DNA from: Allacma fusca
Taxonomy: Eukaryota > Arthropoda > Collembola > Symphypleona > Sminthuridae
DNA: 64,000 bases
Assembly (NCBI GenBank): GCA_947179485.1
Contig: OX359250.1
Coordinates: 42,416,600 to 42,480,599, forward strand
Reading direction: 5' to 3'
The notes under the pieces were generated by a model that was not told where the DNA came from, ran no database searches, and worked only from the letters and a program-made list of their open reading frames with translations. Shown here one piece after another: positions 13,334 through 25,038 of the stretch. Numbering within the stretch: the stretch's first letter is position 1; each line of letters starts with the position of its first letter. The translations under genes and the position numbers were made by a program.

Positions 13334-15325
13334 TATGACACCGACTAGAAATCCAACTTGACTTTCGTATTAAAACAAAATTACAGTATTCACTTTTAAA
13401 ATTCCGAACAAATCTTGAAAGCAAAGAACTTCGAAGACACAGTCCAATCTATCTATCCAATTCTATCTACTTCAATCGCACACTTTATAGTCACTTTATT
13501 GAAGTCCTCACTTGCATCACCAAAATATTATCTTTAATTTTTATTCTGCTCACCGTAATTTCTTCTTCTATAAAATAATTAGTGTAAGTTAAGTCTTTCA
13601 ATAGTTGAGTGGAGAGCTGGGTTTAATCCTATTCGACCATATAGCCTCTGAAGTTGAAATTTCAAATCCAGACAAGCAGCATGGGATTTTGAATCTTCAC
13701 GTTTCCTGTCCACATGATATCAAGATGCGAATAGCATAGCCCCAAATCTCCTCCACCTCCAGTCGGCCATTCAAGAACTCGGCCGTCAAATATCTGCTCT
13801 CGTATAACTTTCAAAGTACACACCCGATTTAAATAAAAACACCGCCTCTTGAACTGAACTCGAGGAGTTATGTTAGTATTAACAATACAACCCGGCCTTT
13901 TTGTACTAGGAGCAAAACTCTGTGACATGACTTTAACCCAGCCTCAAATGGGGTAAATCCATTATAGCTTCGCAACTTTCGAAACACCCATCCGATTTGG
14001 GGCTGGGTTAAAGTTATGTGAAAGAGTTTTGCCCATATTAGAAAAATTCAGGGTTTAAACCTCAAACCACCAGAGTCCCTCCCTATGGATATACTTGCGT
14101 ACCTGGTGCCTGGTACACGCCCCCAAATATAAGTATACCTGGTATGGTTATGCTGGTTCACACTACATAAAGCTCATTCTCTTATGCCAGGAAAAACACC
14201 TGGTACTCGACATTGTACCCAACACTTACTGAACCCCGAATATAGTTGATATTAATTGAAGGAAAATTGATTGCTGAAAGTGGGGATTCGCGTATGGCAA
14301 ACCAAGTATATTTTAGCCCCACCAAGGATATAGGTACTTGGTATTAATCGAAGGAAAACTGGTGCTGACATCCAGAAATATTTTTGCATCTAATGTTATC
14401 CATTTCCCTTGCCAGTGTCCCTACAATTCCCGTCCAACTAACCTAACCTGAACGTTCGAAACGACAGGTTAGATTTTCAAATCCCCAAATACTGCTTCAC
14501 CCCCAACATTTTAATGTCTTCGCTAATGCAAAACATCATGTCAGTTCATATTAATACCATGTAAGTTCCTGGTTTCCTGAAAACACAATCCTGGTAATTC
14601 TTCATTTTGCCCCAAACCCCGTCCCAAACCAAAGAACCAATCTTTCTAGCGTGCCCTTTAACATCGTCATTTTGAAGTTCAGTAAATGACTGGTACAATG
14701 AAATACCATGGTACAACCTACTACAAATTACCACCACAACTCATTGAAAAGAGTTCAAGGGCGCTGTCTATTGAAGTCGGGTGAGTACTTGAGAGTCTGA
14801 AGCTACAATGGCTTTGGCCGAATTATATATTGGCCGACTGGGGCTGGAACATTTCTGGCGCTATCTTCATATATGCATGAAAGGGAGCAAGTAGCAAAAA
14901 ATTATTATTGCAGTGTTGCACATTGCACTATCGTAATCGTGTACTTATACATATAGGTCAGTAAGTGTTTACATATTCCAAACGCATCTTTCTAATTGAG
15001 ATTGTGGGTCTTGGGAGGTGGATGGAGATTTAATATTTGTTTCGTAATTTTGCCTTTAGGGAGACCTGTACGTGTTCAGTGGGAATTGTGAAGATGAGCT
15101 CATGGGAACTAAGCTAGGCTAACAATTGAGTATGCATTGAATTGTTTCCTCGACTAGTAGTAATAATAATGTTTAGAAGGAAGGGGAGGTAGTTATTTTG
15201 CAAATATTTAACTCTGAGCCCTCCACATGCTCATGTGAAAGCTTTCACTTTGTTAATACAATTCTGTAGAAATATATGAAGTTGTCGATGGCTGAAAAAG
15301 AAGAAACCTTCAGTCAAGAGTAAGA
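13334..15325. other. Intergenic, with an inverted repeat near 13.9-14.0 kb
   Basis: No gene is visible between MRPL39 and the 15.3-17.2 kb element. It contains the foldback listed at 13912-14032. The open frames at 13662-13928 and 14546-14737 have no homology or splice support. Confidence 0.4.
13912..14032. repeat. Inverted repeat (foldback) of about 38 bp per arm
   Basis: The left arm (13912-13949, starting GCAAAACTCTGTGACATGAC) is matched, with a few mismatches, by the reverse complement of the right arm (about 13995-14032, ending AAAGAGTTTTGC). Both arms share the core CTTTAACCCAGCC. A spacer of about 45 nt lies between. The shape suits a small foldback element or a stem-loop transcript; neither can be distinguished here. 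Confidence 0.6.
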
Positions 15326-15334
15326 TTCTTTAAC

Positions 15335-17170
15335 GGGTGATACTCAATTACGGGACATCCCGGGACGAGACGGGGCCAATTTTTTTATAAGACAGGAGCG
15401 GACAAATTTTTAATGTGCCGGGTCCGGACACCGTCCCAGGGTTCAGGGGACACAGGAACTTTTTCCTAGGAACGGAATACGGTCTCAAGGGTCTTTGGTC
15501 GTGGGACGATTTCTCACCCACACTTACATTTTTTGGACTTAATTGTCCTCGCTCCACGAAGGGTTAAATTGCGGGGTGACAGGCAATGAATTCCGGAACG
15601 TAAAGTCGGTATGAGCTAGCAAATAATCTCAAACAATAATAATTTATGGTGTAAAGAATCCGCATTATTTTGTAAAAATTCAAGTAAAATTTCATGGATA
15701 AAACTTCAAAATTTCTTCAGCACTGCTGATTGCACTCGCCGGATGAGTGCAACTATTATTCCGGCTGTCTCCTACAAGTGCAGACCAAAAATATGAGTGC
15801 AAGTGCTGCCTCAGACACTCATGAAATCAAAAGACTGAGTTTGAGTGTTTGCCGTGCACTCATTCTGAAGTGGAGCTACTTGAGCAAAACATTGATCAAT
15901 GTTTCGGTGCCAGAATCACAATCAGTGATAATAATGAAAGTAATTGTTGGACTCTAATTTCGTTCAGCAAAAATTCAGTTGTCGGCTTTTAATGGGAACT
16001 AGTTCCGTTGCTTAGCTGACAAACAATGGTCGTATTCTTATTTCTTTCATCGGGGGGGGGGGGGTCTTTACTATAACACACGTATGTGCAATTATGGTGT
16101 GCTCTTATAAGTAGAGAAATTATCGTGGGTGGTTAAGAAGAATGAGTGGTAGTATGTATAGACATGTGCAATAGAAATGTTTATGTTTTGAACGTGGATA
16201 TTTGTTGCCGATGAAGGCTTCATTGAAGGTGGCGGACCGATTTCTCAGATTAATGAGGGTATATAGAATATGGAGATAGGCTGAATTTATTCGAAAAAGG
16301 TTGAGGGAAGGCTTCAAAATAGTTATACCTAAAATGGGTTCGAAATAGCCTTAAAGGTTTCAAGCCGTGGAAGGATGACGGAATCAAAGATGATGCCGTA
16401 GGTTGTATGGATATAATACATGGAATACAAGGCATCAGTGTGAAAGAACGGTGAACTTTCAACTTTCAAACAATTACTTCATGTGTCTCAAAGGCACTTG
16501 CGGTCTACTTTTGGAGGGTACTCGAGATAGACAGCGGGAATGTTGCGCACATCTGTTGAGTGTAACCAGCAGTGCTGATCAAGATTTATTCATGGAGATG
16601 TGTTATTAATTTGATTTACAAAATAGTGCGGATTTATTATAAATTGTTTGTCAGTCATCTGCTAGGTCATACCGTTTTCATGTTCCGGAATTTAGTGCCT
16701 GCCATCCAGCGACTTAACTGAGCCCCTGCTTTATCCGTTGCGTGAGTCCTGGAGTGGATGTGTCAGGTAAGAGATTTTCCTGCGGCCCTTGTGACTATTC
16801 CGTCCTGTGGGACCCATGCCCCGTCCAGTGAGAACTGTCCTGTGACATCCGAGACGGTGTCCCGGCCCTGTGAAAAACTGTCCCATGACCTCTGAGACGG
16901 AGTCCAGTTCCATCAAAAATTTCGTCCGTTCGGTGAATATTTGTCCCTTCCTATACTATCAAAACATTTTCCCGTCCCCTACTATTAGAGCTTTGACCCG
17001 TGAAAATTTGTCCCCTCCTGTCCTATAAGAAATTTTTCCCGGCCCAATAAAAATGTGTTCTACCCCGTTCAATCAAAAGTCCTGCCCGGTTCGGTGAATA
17101 TATGGCGTCCCGTCACGTCCCTTAGTTTAGTGCTTGGTTGATTGATGAAGTTTAGTATCAAATATCACCC
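15335..17170. mobile_element. Non-autonomous DNA transposon-like element with 9-bp flanking repeats
   Basis: The stretch begins GGGTGATACTC and ends with the inverse, TATCACCC. Subterminal blocks on the two sides are also inverted (GGGACATCCCGGGACGAGAC against GTCCCGTCACGTCCC). It is flanked by TTCTTTAAC (15326-15334) and TTCTTTAGC (17171-17179), a 9-bp direct repeat with one mismatch. Nine-base target duplications are typical of Mutator-like elements. The interior holds a poly-G run near 16053 and a C/G-rich array of repeated GTCCC-type words (16720-17130), but no transposase-like open frame. The ends are well supported; the superfamily is an inference. Confidence 0.6.
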
Positions 17171-17248
17171 TTCTTTAGCTTGATTAGATGATGTAAGATC
17201 GATTTGGAGACTTGAGGATTGCCATAAAGATCAGTCTAATACGAAGAC

Positions 17249-19463
17249 ATGGGTTTGCTTGCAAACACCGAATTGAAATGGAAGGATCTGTTCCCAACGT
17301 CATGGAGTTTCCTCGTGTTTATTTTGTACATGGCTTTATTTATTAATCAAGGTTTGGCTTTTATTGTTTGATCAGTTTTGTTAGATGTATTATATTATTT
17401 TAAGTTTAACTTTTTGGAATTGAACGTAAATGATGCTTTTTGAGTTTGGATTCTAATAATAATTATTATTGCTGATTTTTGTTTTAGGAATTCTAGTCAC
17501 TGCATCACAGAATGGTCAAAAGGGATACAGCTACAATACTGTTACAGCGGTCTTACTTACCGAGATCATCAAATTAATTGTCTCCAGCGGACTTTTTGTT
17601 CATCGGTATAGTTTTTAGCAGATTTTTATTTCAAATTGAGTTTATTATTGAACGCTTGTTGATGTTGTTACTTCCTTCTTTTTCTTCCTGATATTTTTGA
17701 GTTAGTTGATGGCTTATGCGAACAATTTATTTGATTAGATCGCTGATTCTGTAAAGGTAGTACCGATACCGGTGCAGCTTTGATCTGTAGTAGAGTTAAT
17801 AGTAATTTGTTTCATTGCTTACTTTGTTTTTTCATTTGGTAGGTCACTAGTAAATTATTTAATTTAAATTGGAGTAGATTCTGCTATCGATAGTTTGGAG
17901 TAAAAGTATTTATAAAATATTGTAACAAATTCTAATGGTGCTTTTTGACGGCGGGTTTCAATTCGTGGGGTATATTGAAGATTTTCCTGTGAATATTGGG
18001 CTATAGACATGTGAATATACGTATTGGTAAGAAGAGGTGGAGACTGACATACATCTTGTGTATCTTGGTTAGGAAATCCCTGAGTGTGTTTGTCAACGAA
18101 GTCAGCAAAAATTCCAAAGGTGAGATAGCTCGATGGTTTCTCTTTCCATGGCATCTGTAAAATCTCAAGATTTTGTCATCCTCAAGCATTTTATCAGCTT
18201 ACGTTCCTCTAACTGTAACCTCCGAGGATGTTATTTACGTAATTGTTTAGTGAGCAAGGAATTGATTTGACCTTTTACTACTTGTGACACGAATTAGCTC
18301 TTCGTGAAAGCATTATTATGAACTAGTAGTTCTATCATCCTCCTCTATTTGCTCCTCATTTAATACGCATTAGTAATGCGATAATCTTCGGATAATTTGA
18401 TAATCTATTTAATCAATGCTTTTGCTTTCTCAATCAATTCGCAGTTTTTCTCTTATACTTCATTCCGGCCTTTTTGTATTGCTTGTACAACAACCTGGCA
18501 TATACTAATCTGGCTACTTTTGACCCTACAACATACTTTCTGTTGCTACAATTCCGAGTAGTGGTAACAGGAGTTGTTTTCCAGGTGAGTAGTGAAATAA
18601 TCATACTAAATTGCGCTCAATAGTTTTAAGACAAAATGAGTCAATTAATCGCGATTGGCAACCATGTTAGGTATTGTTAATATTAATTTTTTTTCGAATC
18701 CAGATACTTTTCAAGAAAAATCTTAGCACCCATCAGTGGATCTCATTGCTATTTTTGACAGTTGGATGCATGGTAAAGGAAATAAATTTTGATGCTATTT
18801 TCGGCAGCAAAACACTTGGTGTTTCTCCGACAGTCGAGTCTTCAAGCAAATCCAGTGCCTTAGAATTTGTTGGGCTGCTTTTAATTTTCTTGCAGGTAAG
18901 TTTATGTTGTTGTGAGTACTTGGTTATTCAAAACACTCTTAAACATCCGTTTATACATTTGTTGATGTTTTCAGGTAGTTTGTTCTTCAAGTGCTGGAGT
19001 TTACAATGAATATCTGTTGAAAGGTACCGGTGTCCCTGTCCTCGTTCAAAATACTTGTCTGTACCTTGACTCAATAATATGCAACATTGTGTTGTTGTTT
19101 ATCCAAGGAAATTTGAGTTCTGGTCTTAATATGGAATCTGTTCAAACAATTTTGGGCACCCCTATTAATCTTGCTGTAATTTTAAACAATGCTGCAATAG
19201 GAATTGTAACTAGTTTCTTTTTAGCTCAATTGAATTCAATATTGAAAACTTTTGCCAGTGCTTTGGAACTAATGTTCACAGCGGTCCTTTGCTGGATGAT
19301 TTTTGGTATTCCCATTTATTTGAATACTTTACTTGCTATATGCATAGTCACTCTGGCTATTTATTTGTATTCCTTACAACCTGTTGTCAACCGAGGAAAG
19401 ATCGAAGAATCTCCTCTAAAATCATCAGCAGCAGATTTTAAAAAGTTACCGGAAGATGTATAA
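17249..19463 (+). CDS. senju: UDP-galactose/nucleotide-sugar transporter, senju-like (SLC35A family)
   Basis: Six exons: 17249-17351, 17488-17605, 18073-18119, 18445-18584, 18704-18895 and 18975-19463. Phases agree and give about 362 residues, normal for SLC35 transporters. The protein is a string of about ten hydrophobic helices. Diagnostic stretches are SQNGQKGYSYNTVTAVLLTE, YCLYNNLAYTNLATFDPTTY and GVYNEYLLKGTGVPVLVQN, which follow the nucleotide-sugar transporter layout; the first recalls Drosophila senju. Such proteins exchange UDP-galactose or related UDP-sugars for UMP across Golgi membranes. The third exon is only 47 nt and was found from the phase mismatch between its neighbours; without it the frame breaks. 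The C-terminal tail is short and polar. Substrate specificity is inferred. Confidence 0.88.
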
Positions 19464-22400
19464 TTGTCCCTGCTGTTCATTATTCTCAAATAATTGTATA
19501 TTTACTGGAAATTGAATCTTGAGCGTCGTGAGGTTGAAACTTTGAGTTAAACTTTTGTAGTTGACAGATTGAAGTTACCATTACTATTATGTATTGTTTA
19601 GGGAAAAATATATTGTTAGCTGTAGAAACTGCGTTCCTATTAATTCTCCTGCAGCGGATAGAATTCAGCTTGTATATAAATTATGTTAACTGGTGCCTAC
19701 TGTACCTTTTCTTGTTTTAGTTAAAGGATTATATTTTTATTCACCTGACTGGAACCGATAAAGTCGGTATGTGCTGTGTAGAGATCGGCTGTGATAGAAT
19801 TATTATTGAAGTCAAGGATAAAGATTGTACCCTGCCATCAGTGCAAGTTCACACTACTGGTATAGTGGTAATCAACTTAAAATTAGTATGTTTGTTAATA
19901 ATTTATTAATTAATTAATGACTATCGGATGATCAGGACCAGAAAAACCTCTTTTCATTAATTTGCTGTCAAATTGAAACGAAAGAAACCATTTTGTTTGT
20001 TTTATATTTATTAAACGTAGCTACGTCGAGAAATTCTAAACGTGCCAGTTAGAATCACTAAAGTATATTAGTCACAAACCCTTAAAAGCATAAAAGTGTA
20101 ACCTTTCGGTAGTAATTAAAGGAATTTAACGCAACTTAAACGAGATTGGTTAAAGTTAACATTTGAGTAACACTAAGAAGCTTTGAGCGACACCGCGGTC
20201 AAATAAGTAAATATCGCAAAATAAAAAATTATGGTTTCAGTTGGCTTGTTGAAAGTTCATGTTAATTGGACTATATTTCATGCTAAATGTAATACATGTT
20301 CTGTGTTGAAGCCTGATAGTGTGATAATATTGATAATATGTATTTCGGTTATTGTGTCGGTGTCAGTAATTATTTCTGAACAACATCGCAAAAGCACAAT
20401 AACGTCCAATAATGTGGAGCAACCACCTTTTGGGTAACTTACAATACAATAATTAGTGATCTTCGTTTTTGATCCAGTTATTTTCCAGTAATTGCCTGTG
20501 TTGTTTACATATTTTGGATTAAAAGCTAGCAGAATTTACTCTTATGTGGTGCCGGAATGATTTTTTTCCATAAAATCTTCGATTGTTAATAGTTTATATT
20601 ATCAATCAGGTATTATCTGAATGCCGCCTTACCTTTTGTATAAAATACTCTTAAGTACAATATGAACGCACAAAGATACATTACGAACGAAAATTGTGAC
20701 GTTACGTAAATTATTATTTCTATTTAAGCTCTAACTGAATGTAGATTTGTTTAGTCTAGTTCATGCCAGTTTTTTTACAGCAAAGTGCTAATTATCTATA
20801 GAGAATGAGCTGAAAGTACAAGTGTGTGCTTATTTGTATGATTTATTGAAAGGGACCAAAGAATAGAACTGTTCAGAAAGTGCTTGGTTTGCTTGTTTTT
20901 ATTTATTTAAATACGCGTGTTGTTGTAAGACACAAAAGTATACCAACAGACTACAGTCACAATCATACCTGTATGTAGTTCCAGTTCGTTGGTTGGATAA
21001 TTTTTAGAAATGCTGCGTTTCGAATCATATTCACGTTGATTAAAGGACAAACTTGGCAAGAGCTATGTAAAAAATATGCCGTGAAACTAATAAGAGATTA
21101 TCTGAGAAACAGGCCCGCCTGAAAAAATGACGAATGATGTTTAAACTTTTGAAAGACGTTCCCGAACAAATCAAAGTTTAGGTGTGCGTTTGCTGAAGCC
21201 TCCCTAGTTCCGAATCCTTTGACGTAATTCAAATATTAAGTCAATGACACATTTTGCTAGTCGAATACTTTTTTCATCTCCCCAACAAGTAAATATAGTT
21301 TAAGAGATATGAAGATGTTTATACCGAAATTTTCCCATGAGTCTACAGAATTACCTATTCTATATCAGTGCATTTTTTTAAGAATCTTCACCAGGTTGAA
21401 TTTTGACGACATTTTGCACAAACGTTCGCCAAATTTTTGTAAGATAGTGTGCAAAATTTCGTGGTGGGACAGAAAGGGTTTGAGCCCTTAAAAATTATTT
21501 ATTTAAAAATGTGAGTAACGGCTGTCACAATAAAATCCGTTTGATATTGAAGAAAAAATAAAAAGCATTAAATTATATTAACTTCAAAAAATCTTAACTC
21601 CCTAAACTAAAGTAGTGTATGATAAAAACGTAATTTAACCTACAATGCATAAACCTCATCACATATGTCACATAGAATGGATTCTCATAAACAATCCAAA
21701 CAAACACAAAATTCGAACACAATCTGATATTCGACAATCTGATATTCGACAATCAGATTTCTGAATCTGAATTACGTTGCTAGGAATAGGGACTCTGTTG
21801 TTAAATTACTGGAAGTTGAAATATCAAAACGTCTTTATTTCCCCTACAAGAATTTCATGCCACGCCAGATATGTACATCTATCCTGATTTTGCAAGTTGC
21901 AAAATTAATCCCGTATTTGGATTACTTTATTATGGCTATTTTTTTCAATAGATCAAATTAAGGATATGTGCTTACGGATTACTGGAATAAAATCTTTATG
22001 AGATATTATTTCTTGTAGGGTTGCTGACTCGCCGAATTCATAGTAATCCTAGAATGTCATAATTACAGGGATAATATCATATGTGATTAATGTGACATAG
22101 ACTGGATAATATTAAAATATTTATTACTTCGTCTAAATTCTGCTTCCAAAGGAATTTAAGGATTACAAAAATAATGTAAAAAATGCTAAAATTTTGAATG
22201 CAATATTGGGAGCGTTCCTCAACTATTGAAAAAGTAAAGTATAGTGGATTAAAGTCAAGTAGAAGGTGAGATTTCAAAATCATTCAAAAAACATTTCGAA
22301 ATTTGCAGACTGCATGCAATATCTAAAAATATATTTGAACAGTTTAATACAACATGCTAATACTTGTCTCACTACATGTCTGTTGATACTGTTGACTTCT

Positions 22401-22517
22401 AGCACAAATGAAACTTGAATAAAAAAGATACATGTAAAAGGTTTCTCTGAAGTGGAAGAGAGTCAAAATACACTTTAAAAAGATTTAATTTTCTTCGTGG
22501 CACTAATCTGTAGCGTG
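19464..22517. other. Convergent intergenic region between senju and STYX
   Basis: It includes the 3' UTR of senju and about 2.5 kb of AT-rich sequence. A small direct repeat built on AATCTGATATTCGAC (three imperfect copies, about 21720-21770) is visible. An isolated 68-codon frame at 20231-20437 with a hydrophobic middle has no other support. I see no RNA gene. Confidence 0.4.
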
Positions 22518-23533
22518 CTACTCATAAGTTCCTTCAGTATCAAAATCTGACCCGTCTTCTAAGGATCTTTTCATAACAGTTCCTTCCGAGTCCAGAACAT
22601 CATCAATTGTCCGCTTGACTCCCATCGGACTTTGAGGAATGGCAGATTTCCAAAGCATCCCCATTTGTTTAGCCTTGAATATAGGTTCGAACTCTTTGAG
22701 TTGTTCCAGGTAGCAATCTGTGGGGCGGATGCAGAATCGACGCTGCTGGACATACTGGTGAGCTTCCTTCGGAGAGACGCCATATCTGAAAAATTGATGT
22801 TTCCCATATTTTAACGTCAAAGCCTAGACGTGGGTATTCTGTGAACAACTGTACCGAAACATAACAAAAGCAATTATTAGAATCGCAGAGCTACTAGCGC
22901 CACCATTTCCATGAATAAGTACTTTCCCTCCGTGACCCAGCGTTTCAGAGACGAATTCACAGACGGACAGGCATGCGGGAATAATGCTCTGGATTGCATT
23001 TTCTGTTTCAAGAAGTTTAATTTACTCATAAATATCCCAGAATTTATGTCACACTTTTATTTAAGATTTTTAAAGCAAGATTTGAGGCCAAGGGTTTTTT
23101 TTAGTGGATCTTCTTTTTACATTAGGTAAAAGTACTCACCATTCATTTCCACAACTTTGTAAATGAAATGCTCGGGGAAATTCGGTTTGATTACTCTGCG
23201 CTCCAGCACATGCCGAACACAGACAATGTGAGTGAAACCCGCCTCTTGTAGTTCCTGCAACTTCTTTTTAGTTGCGGAGGCGTAGGAGCCTATTTTTTAT
23301 CAAATTAATAAATTACTGTGCAATCCGAGGGTCTCACTAGAAAGCACATAGCATAATGAGAACACCAGAAGGAACTTGCCAAAATACACATTAGAACAAA
23401 TCTCTTGCATTTCTCGCCGCATCTCATATTTCCAGTAAGATGGAGGGTACTCAGGTAACGGTGGATAAGACAGTTCTGAAATGCTGGTGTCATCCTTAAA
23501 GGAAGTTTCTTCAATCTCCATTTCCTGGTCCAT
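22518..23533 (-). CDS. STYX: Serine/threonine/tyrosine-interacting pseudophosphatase STYX
   Basis: Four exons: 23533-23380, 23289-23140, 23002-22855 and 22785-22518. They encode about 239 residues; human STYX is 223. Matches run the whole length: YEMRREMQEIC, SATKKKLQELQ with FTHIVCVRH, IKPNFPEHFIYKVV, then YVQQRRFCI with LEQLKEFEPIFKAKQ. This is the dual-specificity phosphatase fold. The signature loop is H132-G-N-G-G-A-S-S-S140, so the catalytic Cys is Gly, as in all STYX, and the Arg position is Ser139. STYX acts as a phosphatase-dead anchor, described in mammals for ERK localisation and for FBXW7. Intron 1 has a GC donor (GCAAGT) rather than GT. The tail is acidic with KRTIDDVLDSEG, as in vertebrate STYX. 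It lies on the same strand as AK9, 1.5 kb downstream of it. Confidence 0.93.
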
Positions 23534-25038
23534 TTTGAATCCAAAAATAGCTAAATGTTACAGGAATATGGATCTATTAGAGAAATCTTGACTTACTGTA
23601 GATATAATAATAAATAGACAGTTTTATTATCTTCATCACTGGTTGTAAAAGTGGTTTTGGGATACCTTTAAAATAGAGTCACGAATTTAGTAACGATTTT
23701 CAGTAATCGGTTTTCTAATTATTCTAATTTATAATTGTAAGTAGTTATTTTGTAACAAAATCCTCGCTAGGAATTTCCCAACAAATAAGTGTAAACTAAT
23801 TCCCAACAAGAATGCTTCATGTTTTTAAAACTATACGGTGCACGTATATTGTCATACTCAAAATTGTTTTCGTGATTCTTGAAGTACTACGATTATACGA
23901 TAATTTATCAATCTCGTTATATTTCAAATTTCAACAGTGAGTGTATTATCAATAGTAAACGTCATCTTCGGAGAATCATCAGAAAAAAGTGTGAACATTT
24001 GATTGTGGAGTAGTATTAGGCCGACTTAAATGTTATCAACGATTGATTATATACGTAAGGAATCATGAGAATAAGAATCATGCCGCACAGTGGAGACTGT
24101 GGAGATGCTCATTATGAAATCGAAATAAAGACAATATAATTTTGATCTACTTCAGAAAGAAACTTAAAACTTCAGAAAGGCGAGAAGATTTTTCATTATT
24201 TCTATTTTTACTTTTCAAAATTTCCAACTTTTAGAAAAAGTCGTACTACTGAAAAGGTTGCTGTAATCATGAGTTTACTATGGTTCCTTAAAATAAAAAT
24301 TTTTACAAAGATTATTTTATTTCATTTCATATTTTTAAGATTTTCTAGCCGAAAAAAATATCTGTACTGTACCTATGTATATGCTTTTGTCTTAGAGCAA
24401 CAACATCTATTCTGTCACACATTTTGTCACATCCCAATCAAAATGTTGAATGTCACTGGAAAACATTTCCATACAAAAATTATTTTAAACTTTGACTGTA
24501 GCAGTAGTCGGTACAATACTGTTGGCCACTGTCATAATGCATTTCTTTTCTTTGAAAATCTTGTAGATTTAGGTTACGGCCAGCAATGTATATATATCTG
24601 TGATTAATGTAAACAAACCAGTTTATGTTAGCTACCCACACAAACACAGCCGGACTATGTGTTACAATGTGTATCAAAACAACTTTAGATAGAAACATTT
24701 TTACTTCCCACCCAAGGATGGGTTCACGATTATTTAAACATCAAATAAAGTCAACTATATACTTTTACAGTATTTGTTTTTAATGATATTGCTCTTTTAG
24801 CTTTATAAATTTTTTTTTGAAAAATAGATATGAAATAGTTTATTCCACAATTTACAATCACAGTATTACTTATACTGCAATTCAAATAAAAATTCGGGAT
24901 TCACAGGTATTTAAAACTTTACGGGAAAAATATTCATGTGAGAGATTGCACTTAATTATGTAACTGAATGGCACAATGGAATGAGAAAGAGTAGGTCACT
25001 CGAACAAACTTTTCTACCAGTTGTTAAAATGTTGTTTC
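23534..25038. other. Intergenic between AK9 (3' end) and STYX (5' end)
   Basis: About 1.5 kb of AT-rich sequence holds the AK9 3' UTR and the STYX promoter. AATAAA on the minus strand at 24839-24844 is a possible AK9 polyadenylation signal. The open frames at 24269-24698 lack support. Confidence 0.4.

Noticed and set aside
17864-18189. Minus-strand frames of 62-96 codons
   Set aside because: They overlap the 47-nt third exon of senju on the opposite strand and have no homology or splice support.
20231-20437. 68-codon frame with one hydrophobic segment
   Set aside because: AT-rich sequence readily gives hydrophobic Ile/Val runs; no conservation or splice evidence was available to support a gene.
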